Made by a program: the position numbers and the translations under genes
The notes under the pieces: model-generated
Seen by the model: the letters and a program-made list of their open reading frames with translations, nothing else
What the model was told of the DNA's origin: nothing
Database searches by the model: none
NCBI GenBank assembly: GCA_021775995.1
Contig: JAJFGS010000013.1
Span: forward strand, 868,001-932,000
Length of the DNA: 64,000 nucleotides
Direction of reading: 5' to 3'
Origin: Alphaproteobacteria bacterium
GTDB lineage: Bacteria; Pseudomonadota; Alphaproteobacteria; Micavibrionales; Micavibrionaceae
Shown: positions 1 through 7,128 of the stretch, in pieces
How the letters are laid out: every line of letters starts with the position of its first letter
Numbering within the stretch: position 1 is the stretch's first letter

Positions 1-164
1 TCCAACCCTTTAATCACCGCCATCATTTCCATGCGGTTATTAGTGGTCTCGTCTTCACCACCTGACAATTCTTTCTCGTGATCGTTCCAATGTAATATAG
101 CGCCCCACCCTCCAGGGCCAGGATTACCACTACACGCACCATCTGTATAAATTTTAATACTCAT
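1..164 (-). CDS. rnhA: Ribonuclease HI, partial (N-terminal part)
   Basis: Ribonuclease HI cuts the RNA strand of RNA-DNA hybrids (primers, R-loops) in the cytoplasm. Only the first 54 codons are inside the window; the gene runs off the left edge. The translated start contains [16 protein letters not shown], which carries the first catalytic Asp, and NNRMEMMA, which carries the catalytic Glu; both are hallmark motifs of the family. The start is the ATG ending at 164. It follows ispH and a P-loop gene on the same strand; in many alphaproteobacteria ispH, thrB and rnhA are neighbours, which supports the call. A 159-bp palindromic repeat separates it from the gene before it, so it may need its own promoter. 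Confidence 0.95.
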   Translation of the reverse strand, partial: MSIKIYTDGACSGNPGPGGWGAILHWNDHEKELSGGEDETTNNRMEMMAVIKGL

Positions 165-227
165 TCTTTTCTTTCTGTCATTGCGAGGAGGGCGTAAGCC
201 CGACGCGGCAATCCAGAACCCCTTTGC

Positions 228-253
228 GTAACCCCGTATTCATTACGGGGTCT
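228..253. repeat. 26-bp palindromic unit (GTAACCCCG family), copy 1
   Basis: GTAACCCCGTA, a short centre, then TACGGGGTCT. The arms pair (ACCCCGTA with TACGGGGT), giving a GC-rich hairpin. The same family recurs at 270-295 (reverse), 2812-2837, 3157-3182 (reverse), about 3200-3220 (degenerate), about 3237-3261 and 3281-3306. Confidence 0.8.
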
Positions 254-269
254 GTTCATATTTTTGCCA

Positions 270-295
270 AGACCCCGCAACAAGTGCGGGGTTAC
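270..295. repeat. 26-bp palindromic unit, copy 2 (reverse orientation)
   Basis: Reads AGACCCCGCA, a short centre, then TGCGGGGTTAC, the reverse-strand form of the same family. The inner stem base pair is changed on both arms (CCCCGTA/TACGGGG in copy 1, CCCCGCA/TGCGGGG here), so the hairpin is kept. Confidence 0.8.
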
Positions 296-342
296 AACAA
301 ATGGATTGCTTCGGCACTTCGTTTCTCGCAATGACGCTTTTG

Positions 343-1122
343 TTATTCATACTCATCGGGCAGATACCTTACAACAATCTCTAAAAACTCATCAGCGGTT
401 TTAATATTTCGAAATTCTTTTGATGGGATCGTGACACCATATTTATCAGCGATAGCTTGATATTTTGGCAAACGATTTTCAAACAATTTTGGAAATACCC
501 AACGTGAAAAATCTTTTGAATTAAATTCATCGGTACTCTTAAATTTATGCTCCATTGCATATTGCGCTATCCATGTATCTAATTTTTCAGAAGAAAAATA
601 CATAGGCTTTGGATATTCCTGCGCACGCTTTAAAACCTCTTTTTCTTCGGTTTCATTCGCCTTAATATAAACAATCAAAGAATCCTTATCGACGTTATCC
701 AACAAGACGTCATTATCAATTTCACAAAAACTTCCCGTTGAATCATTGATAACATGCGTGTGACCATCTGCCACCGCTTCCTTTACAACGCCTTGCAGAT
801 CACGCAAGGACTGGCGTTCGGCTTGAATATATTGATTTTGCCGTCTTTTAAATTCATCTAATGACAACTTGCCGTTGCCTAAACAACTTATATAATTGGT
901 CAGCTGTGATAAATCATCCGCTGTCACACGATTTTCTTTACCTAAAGTTTTTTCAATCTCATCACCGAGATACTTTGTTCCAATTCTTAAGTCACAAGAA
1001 TGATGAAACCAGCCATCTTTTCTTAAGATCGACGACAAATACGTCTTACCAACACTAGACATCCCCATCAAGGTGATAACCTTATGTTCAACTTTATTGA
1101 AATCTTTTTTTGTAATCGTCAT
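343..1122 (-). CDS. P-loop NTPase / kinase-like protein of unknown function
   Basis: A 259-aa cytoplasmic protein with a Walker A motif GMSSVGKT at residues 20-27, directly after a hydrophobic strand (VITLMG). This is the layout of small P-loop kinases and ATPases. A following segment CDLRIGTKYLGDE might bind substrate, but I do not recognise a specific family. The rest is charged and helical, with no membrane segment. The ATG at 1122 is 3 nt after the ispH stop, so the two are surely co-transcribed and probably translationally coupled. It sits where many alphaproteobacteria carry thrB (homoserine kinase) between ispH and rnhA, but the sequence is not GHMP-kinase-like. The substrate is unknown. 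Confidence 0.75.
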   Translation of the reverse strand: MTITKKDFNKVEHKVITLMGMSSVGKTYLSSILRKDGWFHHSCDLRIGTKYLGDEIEKTLGKENRVTADDLSQLTNYISCLGNGKLSLDEFKRRQNQYIQAERQSLRDLQGVVKEAVADGHTHVINDSTGSFCEIDNDVLLDNVDKDSLIVYIKANETEEKEVLKRAQEYPKPMYFSSEKLDTWIAQYAMEHKFKSTDEFNSKDFSRWVFPKLFENRLPKYQAIADKYGVTIPSKEFRNIKTADEFLEIVVRYLPDEYE

Positions 1123-1125
1123 TTT

Positions 1126-2091
1126 TTACGCGGCAGTGTCCCTTAAAATCTTAGGTATATTAAACACAACATTTTCTTCTGTTATGCTTTGTGTTTCAAC
1201 CTCTACATTATAACGTTCCCCAATGGTATCAATCACCTCTTCAACCAAAATTTCTGGTGCCGATGCGCCTGCTGTTAAACCCAATGTTTTAACGCCTTCA
1301 AGCCACTGCCAATCAATGTCATTGCTACGTTGCACCAACATAGATTTTGGACAGCCATAACTTAAGCCTACCTCAACCAATCGGTTTGAATTTGAAGAAT
1401 TCGGTGCCCCAATCACAATCATCGCATCACATTTTTCCGCAATGGCTTTGGTCGCATTTTGTCTGTTCGTTGTGGCATAACAAATATCTTCTTTATGCGG
1501 GCCCTTCATATCAGGAAATCTCTTTTGCAACGCGGCGACTATATCTGCCGTATCATCAACCGACAAAGTCGTCTGCGTACAAAAAGCCAGATTATCTTCA
1601 TCCGTCACATTTAAGGCCGCTACATCGTTCAGCGTTTCCACCAACAACACCGCCCCTTGCGGCAACTGCCCCATCGTTCCTTCAACTTCGGGATGACCAG
1701 CATGACCAATTAAAATAACTTGTCGTCCCGCTGCAAAATGCCGTTCGGCTTCTTTATGCACTTTACTCACCAAAGGACAGGTTGCATCAATAAAAAACAT
1801 CTCGCGACGTGTTGCTTCGGCTGGCACAGCCTTTGGTACGCCATGCGCAGAAAAAATAACCGGCTGCCCATCATTGGGAATTTCATCTAACGTCTCGACA
1901 AAAACCGCACCTTTATTGCGCAGACTTTCTACGACATATTTGTTATGCACGATTTCATGGCGGACATAGACAGGTGCACCATACTTCTCCAACGCCTTCT
2001 CCACAATCTGGATGGCACGGTCAACCCCCGCACAAAACCCTCTGGGGTTCGCCAGAAGTATTTTCATATTATTTTTTGGCTCAGAACTCAT
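1126..2091 (-). CDS. ispH: 4-hydroxy-3-methylbut-2-enyl diphosphate reductase
   Basis: The last enzyme of the MEP isoprenoid pathway; an iron-sulfur enzyme that converts HMBPP to IPP and DMAPP. The three cluster cysteines are visible in [19 protein letters not shown] and [12 protein letters not shown], and the catalytic Glu is in [10 protein letters not shown]. About 321 aa, the normal length. The start is uncertain: GTG at 2097, ATG at 2091 and ATG at 2067 (directly before [11 protein letters not shown]) are all in frame, and none has a strong ribosome-binding site. It leads the run ispH, P-loop gene, rnhA. The pathway partner dxs and the prenyl synthases ispA and the 39.4-kb gene are also in this window. 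Confidence 0.97.
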   Translation of the reverse strand: MSSEPKNNMKILLANPRGFCAGVDRAIQIVEKALEKYGAPVYVRHEIVHNKYVVESLRNKGAVFVETLDEIPNDGQPVIFSAHGVPKAVPAEATRREMFFIDATCPLVSKVHKEAERHFAAGRQVILIGHAGHPEVEGTMGQLPQGAVLLVETLNDVAALNVTDEDNLAFCTQTTLSVDDTADIVAALQKRFPDMKGPHKEDICYATTNRQNATKAIAEKCDAMIVIGAPNSSNSNRLVEVGLSYGCPKSMLVQRSNDIDWQWLEGVKTLGLTAGASAPEILVEEVIDTIGERYNVEVETQSITEENVVFNIPKILRDTAA

Positions 2092-2181
2092 ACGCACTTA
2101 TATATAAGACAGGCATTTAAAAATCTATAGTAAGTCTCTTTTTATCTTGTCAATTGAAATACTCTCTCATAATCTATCACG

Positions 2182-2805
2182 ATGAAAACATATAAAATTA
2201 TACTCGTCGCTTTATTCACCATTTCCTTAGGTGCCTGCCAAACTTTTGAAGGTATAAAAAAGGATTTTAGCTTAATGGGCAACAAAGTTGACAATAAAGT
2301 GCAAAGCTTGAAAAGCGATGATGCAAATCAAAACGCTACCGCCATTTTAAATGACGGCTCCTGCCCGCCTATCTCTGTTGATCCACAATTAAACTCTATG
2401 TCTGAATTTTATGACATCGAAAAACCTTCTGCGGGAACAGAAGTTTCAACCTTAAATTTAATTGGTACAAAAAGCGCCTGTACATCTGATGGTGAATATC
2501 TAGAGGTTCAGGTTGAACTCTCATTCGAAGGAGAATTAGGACCGAAAGCAAAACGTAAAAAGGGCGACCGTCCTTTCTTCGCTTATCCTTACTTCATCTC
2601 TGTCACAGACAATGAAGGAAAAGAACTGGCTAAAGAGTTATTCGCCGCCTCTGTCACTTATGATGCCAATCAGGATAAAATTCAATTAGTTGATACTATC
2701 CGTCAAAAATTACCTTTAAATGATAATGGCTCAACACCAGGGTATCAAATTAAAATTGGGTTTCAATTGACTGAAGAACAGTTGTTTTACAACGCCTCGA
2801 ATTAA
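2182..2805 (+). CDS. Outer-membrane or periplasmic lipoprotein, unknown function
   Basis: A 207-aa protein with a lipoprotein signal: MKTYKIILVALF, then the lipobox LGAC with Cys at about residue 19, so it should be lipid-anchored. The mature part starts with QTFEGIKKDFSLMGNKVDNKVQ and has no recognised domain. Two Cys (in DGSCPP and SACTSD) may form a disulfide. It is divergent from ispH with about 90 nt between. The glycine-zipper lipoprotein at 20.2 kb has a similar post-lipobox stretch (CESFEG against CQTFEG), but I see no further relation. A palindromic repeat begins 6 nt after the stop. Confidence 0.8.
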   Translation: MKTYKIILVALFTISLGACQTFEGIKKDFSLMGNKVDNKVQSLKSDDANQNATAILNDGSCPPISVDPQLNSMSEFYDIEKPSAGTEVSTLNLIGTKSACTSDGEYLEVQVELSFEGELGPKAKRKKGDRPFFAYPYFISVTDNEGKELAKELFAASVTYDANQDKIQLVDTIRQKLPLNDNGSTPGYQIKIGFQLTEEQLFYNASN

Positions 2806-2811
2806 GAAAAC

Positions 2812-2837
2812 GTAACCCCGTACTTGTTACGGGGTCT
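2812..2837. repeat. 26-bp palindromic unit, copy 3, left of the GIY-YIG gene
   Basis: GTAACCCCGTA, centre CTTGT, TACGGGGTCT. Identical over 26 nt to the copy at 3281-3306. It ends 9 nt before the ATG of the GIY-YIG gene, so the hairpin lies beside the likely ribosome-binding site GGTGA (2838-2842) and could affect translation or terminate the lipoprotein transcript. Confidence 0.85.
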
Positions 2838-2846
2838 GGTGACAAT

Positions 2847-3146
2847 ATGACAGATACCTATATCTACATATTAACAAACAAACCAAACGGCACTTTATAC
2901 ATAGGCCTTACCACAAACCTTTTAAAAAGAATTAATGACCACAAAAATAAGGTAGTCAAAGGCTTTTCAAACAAATACAATCTAACTAATCTTGTTTACT
3001 ATGAAAAACATAGTGATTTAAAAGAAGCCGCTTACAGAGAAAGAATAATGAAAAAATGGAGACGGCAATGGAAGATAAATGTAATAGAAGAGAAAAATCC
3101 TTGCTGGTATGATTTATATGAAGACTTAAAGTATAAAATAAATTAA
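2847..3146 (+). CDS. Single-domain GIY-YIG endonuclease (COG2827/YhbQ-type)
   Basis: A 99-aa protein that is only a GIY-YIG nuclease domain. The two namesake strands appear as YIYILTN (residues 5-11) and TLYIGLT (16-22). They are followed by the family's helix Arg in LLKRINDHK, the catalytic-type Glu in AAYRERIMKKW, and the WRRQWKINVIEE tail typical of the short COG2827 proteins. Such proteins are thought to nick or cut branched or damaged DNA, but their role is poorly known. It stands alone, between inverted copies of the 26-bp palindrome that lie 9-10 nt from each end of the gene, which may mean the gene and repeats move or are kept together. Distinct from uvrC at the right end. Confidence 0.9.
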   Translation: MTDTYIYILTNKPNGTLYIGLTTNLLKRINDHKNKVVKGFSNKYNLTNLVYYEKHSDLKEAAYRERIMKKWRRQWKINVIEEKNPCWYDLYEDLKYKIN

Positions 3147-3156
3147 AAATAACAAA

Positions 3157-3306
3157 AGACCCCGCAATAAATGCGGGGTTACAACAAAATTCAAATAACG
3201 CAACCCCCTACTTGTTGCGGAATTGAAGAAAAAAAACAACCCCGTATTCATTACGGAGTCTCGTATAAAGAAAGAAAAGCGTAACCCCGTACTTGTTACG
3301 GGGTCT
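3157..3306. repeat. Cluster of four palindromic units (copies 4-7)
   Basis: Four copies of the 26-bp family in 150 bp between the GIY-YIG gene and gmhA. They lie at 3157-3182 (reverse orientation, GACCCCGCA/TGCGGGGTT arms), about 3200-3220 (degenerate, GCAACCCC), about 3237-3261 (one mismatch in the right arm, TACGGAGTC) and 3281-3306 (identical to copy 3). A-rich spacers of 17-20 nt separate them. No coding sequence lies in this stretch. The gmhA ribosome-binding site starts about 10 nt after the last copy. Confidence 0.85.
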
Positions 3307-3331
3307 CGTCAGAAAAAGGAAACAGTAAAAC

Positions 3332-3961
3332 ATGGTTGATCTCAGCAGCAAACAACCCGAAGTTAAAACACCAACCAAGGGTTATGATGATCTGGAATAC
3401 TGGACAGAAATAACAATGGCACACACTAAATGTGCCGCCAAAACTTTCTCTAGTCAGTTTGAAGTCATTCAACAAATGGTTGATATGGCGGTTGAAGTTA
3501 TCAGTAATGGCAACAAAATCTTATTTTTCGGCAATGGGGGCAGTGCCGCTGACAGTCAACATATCGCCGCAGAAATGGCTGTAAAATTAAAAGATGAACG
3601 CCCGCCTATCGCTGCCCTTGCTTTAAGTTTGGATTCTTCTGCATTAACGGCGACCGCCAATGATTTTGGTTTTGATCAAATCTATCAACGTCAGGTGCGC
3701 GCCCTTGGCTATGCGGGTGACCTTGCTGTGGGCTTAAGCACCTCAGGTAACAGTGAGAATATTTTAAACGGTCTTAAAAAAGCACGCCGCATGGGCATGA
3801 AAACCGTTGGTTGGTCTGGTAAAACAGGCGGTAAAATGCCTGCGCATTGTGATCTTATGCTCTGTATTGATGAAACTGATCCTGGTCGTATCCAAGAAAT
3901 GCACATTACCATGGGGCATATCTTTGTTGGTATGTTAGAACGCCGCTTGGGTTTGGTTTAA
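3332..3961 (+). CDS. gmhA: Phosphoheptose isomerase (SIS domain)
   Basis: Converts sedoheptulose 7-phosphate to D-glycero-D-manno-heptose 7-phosphate, the first step of LPS core heptose synthesis. The SIS-domain signature is clear: NGNKILFFGNGGSAADSQHI at about residues 66-85, then LAVGLSTSGNSENIL, and the metal- and substrate-site region QEMHITMGHIFVGMLE near the C-terminus. 209 aa, slightly longer than E. coli GmhA because of an N-terminal extension. The start ATG 3332 has AAGGA about 11 nt upstream. The heptosyltransferase-like gene at 32.6 kb is a likely downstream user of the product. The stop TAA overlaps the convergent phosphatase stop in a shared TTAA. Confidence 0.93.
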   Translation: MVDLSSKQPEVKTPTKGYDDLEYWTEITMAHTKCAAKTFSSQFEVIQQMVDMAVEVISNGNKILFFGNGGSAADSQHIAAEMAVKLKDERPPIAALALSLDSSALTATANDFGFDQIYQRQVRALGYAGDLAVGLSTSGNSENILNGLKKARRMGMKTVGWSGKTGGKMPAHCDLMLCIDETDPGRIQEMHITMGHIFVGMLERRLGLV

Positions 3962-4716
3962 TTCTTCTGCCACGCCTGTAAAATTCTAATATCATCACCT
4001 TCAATCGCGGCACAGCTTAAAGGGCCGCCATTATAAAGACCACTATCTAGGTTTAATCGATTATGTTTATGATCGACTTCCCCTTGCCGCGACACAGTAT
4101 GACCATGCACCACAAAATGTTCGTGATATTCTTCGTAACTCAAAAAGGGCTCGCGCGTATATATTAAATCCTCCAGCGTTTGCGACTCCAACGCAATGCC
4201 GGGACGAAATCCTGAATGAACGAATAAATAATCATCAACAATATGCGTTACTTTTAAATCTTCCATGAATGATATGTGATTTTCTGGTATGCAAGATTTC
4301 AATTCTTCCGATATTTTTTTAGAAACTTCTTTTGATATATTTTCATGTCTATCAAGACTATCAAGACCATAGCTTTTGCACGCCGCAATATCATGCGATG
4401 GCTTAAAACTAAGATTGATACCTTCTGGATTTCTTATAAATTCAACCAAACGGTTTTCGTGATTGCCTAGTAAGAACACATGATCAATATGTGGCACCGC
4501 TTTAGGACGCTCGATCAACATATCAATAACCCCCTTACTATCAGGGCCACGACTCACATAGTCTCCTAAATAAACAATCTGGGCTTGCGGAATAGGACGC
4601 GCCGCCAAATCCTCTTCAATCACGTCATGCATCCGTGCCAAAACATCGGCATAGCCGTGAATATCCCCAACGGCATAAATACGCTTACCTTCACCAATTT
4701 TATAGGTTTTACTCAT
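3958..4716 (-). CDS. Serine/threonine protein phosphatase-like metallophosphoesterase
   Basis: A 252-aa PPP-type metallophosphoesterase. The motifs occur in order: GDIHGYADVL (residues 17-26), VYLGDYVSRGPDSKG (about 48-62), LLGNHENRLVEF (about 82-93) and VVHGHTVS (about 203-210). These supply the metal-binding Asp, His and Asn residues of the two-metal site. Close relatives are the bacterial single-domain phosphatases of the PrpA/ApaH neighbourhood, common in alphaproteobacteria; the substrate (phosphoprotein or dinucleotide) cannot be told from sequence. It is convergent with gmhA and divergent from the HDAC-family gene, with only 30 nt between starts, so both promoters must overlap the neighbouring coding DNA. 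Confidence 0.9.
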   Translation of the reverse strand: MSKTYKIGEGKRIYAVGDIHGYADVLARMHDVIEEDLAARPIPQAQIVYLGDYVSRGPDSKGVIDMLIERPKAVPHIDHVFLLGNHENRLVEFIRNPEGINLSFKPSHDIAACKSYGLDSLDRHENISKEVSKKISEELKSCIPENHISFMEDLKVTHIVDDYLFVHSGFRPGIALESQTLEDLIYTREPFLSYEEYHEHFVVHGHTVSRQGEVDHKHNRLNLDSGLYNGGPLSCAAIEGDDIRILQAWQKN

Positions 4717-4746
4717 AAGAATTATTCTATAATCTCTATCGTGAAT

Positions 4747-5721
4747 ATGAAACCAATTTTATATACCAGTACAAAAAGCGCACAGCACGATACAGGCACA
4801 GGGCACCCCGAAAGCCCTGCCCGCATTCACGCTTTGGAAGAATTATTTCAAACCGCTCCTTTTAAAGATTGGCCACAAAAAACGGCGAGCGCCGCTGATC
4901 TTGATACCATCCTCCTCGCTCATGATGAAAATTATATTTTTGATCTTCAGGATAAAACACCTGACCACGGATTATTTGCTCTTGATGGTGACACAGTCCT
5001 CTCCCCTGCCTCTTACGATGCTGCGCTTCATGCAGCCGGCGCAGTTTGTAACGCAATAGATGATATCATGCGTCCTCCCGCTTGCGGGCATGACGGCACT
5101 CAAAATGCGCGAGCATTTTGTTCAATAAGACCACCGGGACATCATGCCGAACCAACGCACGCCCTCGGTTTTTGCCTGATGAATAATATTTTTATTGGTG
5201 CCCGGCATGCACAAAAAAAACATGGCATTAAAAAAATCGCTATTGTTGATTTTGATGTTCATCATGGGAATGGAACAGAAACAATGTGCCGCGCCCATAA
5301 CATCGCCCACCCAGATAAACCAATTTTTTATATTTCTACGCATGGTCATCCATTATTTCCCCATGGAATCGTAAAGGGTGGTGACCCAGCGCAAAATGAT
5401 GCGACGACGCTCAATATTCATCTGCCTGATAAATGCTCCTCTACCCAATTCCGCACACTCTATGAAAAGCAGGTTTTTCCTGCACTAGAGAACTTCGCCC
5501 CTGACCTTCTCATGCTCTCGGCGGGATTTGATGCTCATAAGGATGATCCACTAGCATCAGCCTGCCTTGAAACTGAGGATTATGGCTGGCTCACCCAGAA
5601 ATTATGCGATATCGCCGCTAAATATAGTCAAAAACGTGTCATTTCTGTTCTTGAAGGTGGCTATGATATTCCCGGCCTGACCGCCAGCGTCACTGCGCAT
5701 TTGCAGAAACTATCTCTTTAA
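4747..5721 (+). CDS. Histone deacetylase family / acetylpolyamine amidohydrolase-like protein, with an in-frame palindromic insertion
   Basis: A 324-aa zinc-dependent deacetylase of the HDAC class II / acetylpolyamine family. Active-site motifs are present: RPPGHHAEP (two His, residues 128-136), DFDVHHGNGTE (Asp and His zinc ligand and partner, 168-178) and SAGFDAHKDDPLA. The substrate is unknown; acetylated small amines are typical of bacterial members. The start ATG 4747 (GTG 4741 is possible) gives the expected N-terminus YTSTKSAQHDTGTGHPESP. In alphaproteobacteria this gene is often directly before xseB-ispA-dxs; here three Sel1 genes intervene. Odd: residues about 109-120 (RPPACGHDGTQN), coded by two hairpins at 5074-5120, look inserted in the usual run from IDDIM to AFC.IRPPGHH. 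Confidence 0.9.
   Translation: MKPILYTSTKSAQHDTGTGHPESPARIHALEELFQTAPFKDWPQKTASAADLDTILLAHDENYIFDLQDKTPDHGLFALDGDTVLSPASYDAALHAAGAVCNAIDDIMRPPACGHDGTQNARAFCSIRPPGHHAEPTHALGFCLMNNIFIGARHAQKKHGIKKIAIVDFDVHHGNGTETMCRAHNIAHPDKPIFYISTHGHPLFPHGIVKGGDPAQNDATTLNIHLPDKCSSTQFRTLYEKQVFPALENFAPDLLMLSAGFDAHKDDPLASACLETEDYGWLTQKLCDIAAKYSQKRVISVLEGGYDIPGLTASVTAHLQKLSL
5074..5120. repeat. In-frame palindromic insertion in the HDAC-family gene
   Basis: Two hairpins in 47 nt. The first is CCT (5074-5076), the 12-nt core CCCGCTTGCGGG (5077-5088) and CATGAC (5089-5094). The second is an exact 8-bp stem with a 4-nt loop, CAAAATGC-GCGA-GCATTTTG (5101-5120). The first has the same flanks as the copies in the polyprenyl synthase gene (39398) and hemW (43950), with a compensated change in the core, and it is read in the same frame as in the synthase gene (P-x-A-C-x-H-D). 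Confidence 0.75.
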
Positions 5722-6296
5722 GGTGAAGTGGGTTGTATAATAGATTTGTTCTTTTCTGCAATAATCAATGGTGAATTATAGTGTTCTACAGCAACTATAG
5801 ACACACGAACTTCATCAAGAACTTTACCTAGATCACCAAAAGAAAGGGTATAATCAAATTCTTCTGATAACATATTACCTAAATTTTTTGTTATGCCCTC
5901 GGAAATTTTTATTTTTAAATACTCAAGCCCGTCAAGTTTAAGCTCACGACCGTTTTCAATACTTAAAAATACGTCATGTGCTTTTCTAAAGTTTTGCTCA
6001 ACACCCCACCCTTCAGTATAACAAAATCCCAAATTACTTTGCGCTTTTGCACTCCCCTGCGCGGCGGATTTTTTAAACCACCCCACTGCCTTTTCAGAAT
6101 TTTGTTGAACACCCTTCCCTTCAAAATAACAAACGCCTAATAAACTTTGAGCTTCTGTCATCCCTGCCTCGGCTAATGGCAGGAGTAAGTCAGTAAGCCC
6201 GTCATAACGCCCTTCATAAAAAGCTTGCTGTGCTTGCACATATATCTCTTTCTTTGCTTGCTCACATATCTCTTTCTGATCTTCTTCTATACTCAT
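5718..6296 (-). CDS. Sel1-repeat protein (short paralogue)
   Basis: A protein of about 192 aa, last of three tandem Sel1-like genes. It has about two to three Sel1 (TPR-like) repeats, for example AQSLLGVCYFEGKGVQQNSEKAVGWFKKSAAQG broken as the usual 36-residue unit, then a non-repeat C-terminal region shared with its two neighbours (around LKLDGLEYLKIKISEG and TKNLGNMLSEEF). Sel1 repeats form alpha-solenoids for protein-protein contact. There is no signal peptide. ATG 6296 is chosen because AGGAG lies 9 nt upstream; the in-frame GTG at 6302 is too close to it. The stop shares a TTAA with the convergent HDAC-family gene. The function is unknown. Confidence 0.88.
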   Translation of the reverse strand: MSIEEDQKEICEQAKKEIYVQAQQAFYEGRYDGLTDLLLPLAEAGMTEAQSLLGVCYFEGKGVQQNSEKAVGWFKKSAAQGSAKAQSNLGFCYTEGWGVEQNFRKAHDVFLSIENGRELKLDGLEYLKIKISEGITKNLGNMLSEEFDYTLSFGDLGKVLDEVRVSIVAVEHYNSPLIIAEKNKSIIQPTSP

Positions 6297-6341
6297 TTTC
6301 ACTCACTCCTAATAGATTCTCTCTTTGTTGGAATTATCTCT

Positions 6342-7106
6342 TTAACTTTTATCAAAGTTTTCAATAGCTTTTTTTAATACACCAATCGGTATTGGACTAT
6401 TCTGTTTTAAAGCATCTATAGACTTACAAACGTCACGAAAAACTTTAGCTAGATCATGACAAACGTCAGAATTAAATACTTTCGATAACTCACTATCTAA
6501 ATTTTTTGTGAGAACCTCGGTAACTTTTATTTTTAAATGTTCAAGCCCTTCAAGTTTAAACGCATGATCGTCTTCAAAACTTAAAAATACGTCATATGCT
6601 GTTTTAAAGTTTTGTTTAACACCCTTCCCTTCAAGATAACAAAATCCTAAATTATATTGCGCGTGTGCGAATCCCTGTTCGGCGGCCTTTTCAAACCACT
6701 TAAAAGATTCTTCATGGTTTTGTTGAATACCCCTCCCTTGAGCATAACAATATCCCAAATTATATTGCGCTTCCGCAAGTCCCTGCTCAGCGGCTTTTTC
6801 AAACCAATTAAAAGCTTCATCATCATTTTGTTTAACCCCCTTCCCTTCAAGATAACAAAATGCCAAATTATGTTGCGCGGCTGCAAACCCCTGCTCGGCG
6901 GCTTTTTTATAGCAATTAAAAGATTCTTCATGGTTTTGTTGAATACCCAACCCATCAGCATAACAAACGCCTAATAAATTTTGAGCGTCTGGCATCTTTA
7001 CCTTAATTAATGGCATAAGTAATGTAAAAAACTCTTCATAACGCCCTTCAACATAAGCTTGCCTTGCTTGCCCATATATCTCTTGCTGATCTTTTGTTAT
7101 ACTCAT
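6342..7106 (-). CDS. Sel1-repeat protein (middle paralogue)
   Basis: A 254-aa cytoplasmic protein with about four Sel1 repeats at residues about 30-175. Units such as AQHNLAFCYLEGKGVKQN and AQYNLGYCYAQGRGIQQN alternate with FNWFEKAAEQGLAE. The C-terminal 75 residues (LKLEGLEHLKIKV-like region, then TKNLDSELSKVF) match the other two genes, so the set arose by duplication. The N-terminus begins MSITKDQQEIYGQARQAYVEG, close to the first paralogue. ATG 7106 has AGGA about 10 nt upstream. The gap to the next gene is about 45 nt, which fits one operon. Probably an adaptor or scaffold; no partner can be named. Confidence 0.9.
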   Translation of the reverse strand: MSITKDQQEIYGQARQAYVEGRYEEFFTLLMPLIKVKMPDAQNLLGVCYADGLGIQQNHEESFNCYKKAAEQGFAAAQHNLAFCYLEGKGVKQNDDEAFNWFEKAAEQGLAEAQYNLGYCYAQGRGIQQNHEESFKWFEKAAEQGFAHAQYNLGFCYLEGKGVKQNFKTAYDVFLSFEDDHAFKLEGLEHLKIKVTEVLTKNLDSELSKVFNSDVCHDLAKVFRDVCKSIDALKQNSPIPIGVLKKAIENFDKS

Positions 7107-7128
7107 TTCAACTCATTCCTTATAAAAT

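Larger units (their letters stand above)
177..335. repeat. Nested palindromic repeat, MITE-like
   Basis: The ends are an exact 11-bp inverted repeat, GTCATTGCGAG at 177-187 and CTCGCAATGAC at 325-335. Inside, GCAATCCA (208-215) is inverted as TGGATTGC (302-309). The centre holds two further 26-bp palindromic units in opposite orientation, at 228-253 and 270-295. The element fills almost the whole gap between the P-loop gene and rnhA. Terminal inverted repeats with no coding capacity fit a MITE or a REP-type repeat; no target-site duplication is obvious. It could also act as a transcript-processing or termination site within the ispH run. Confidence 0.75.
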
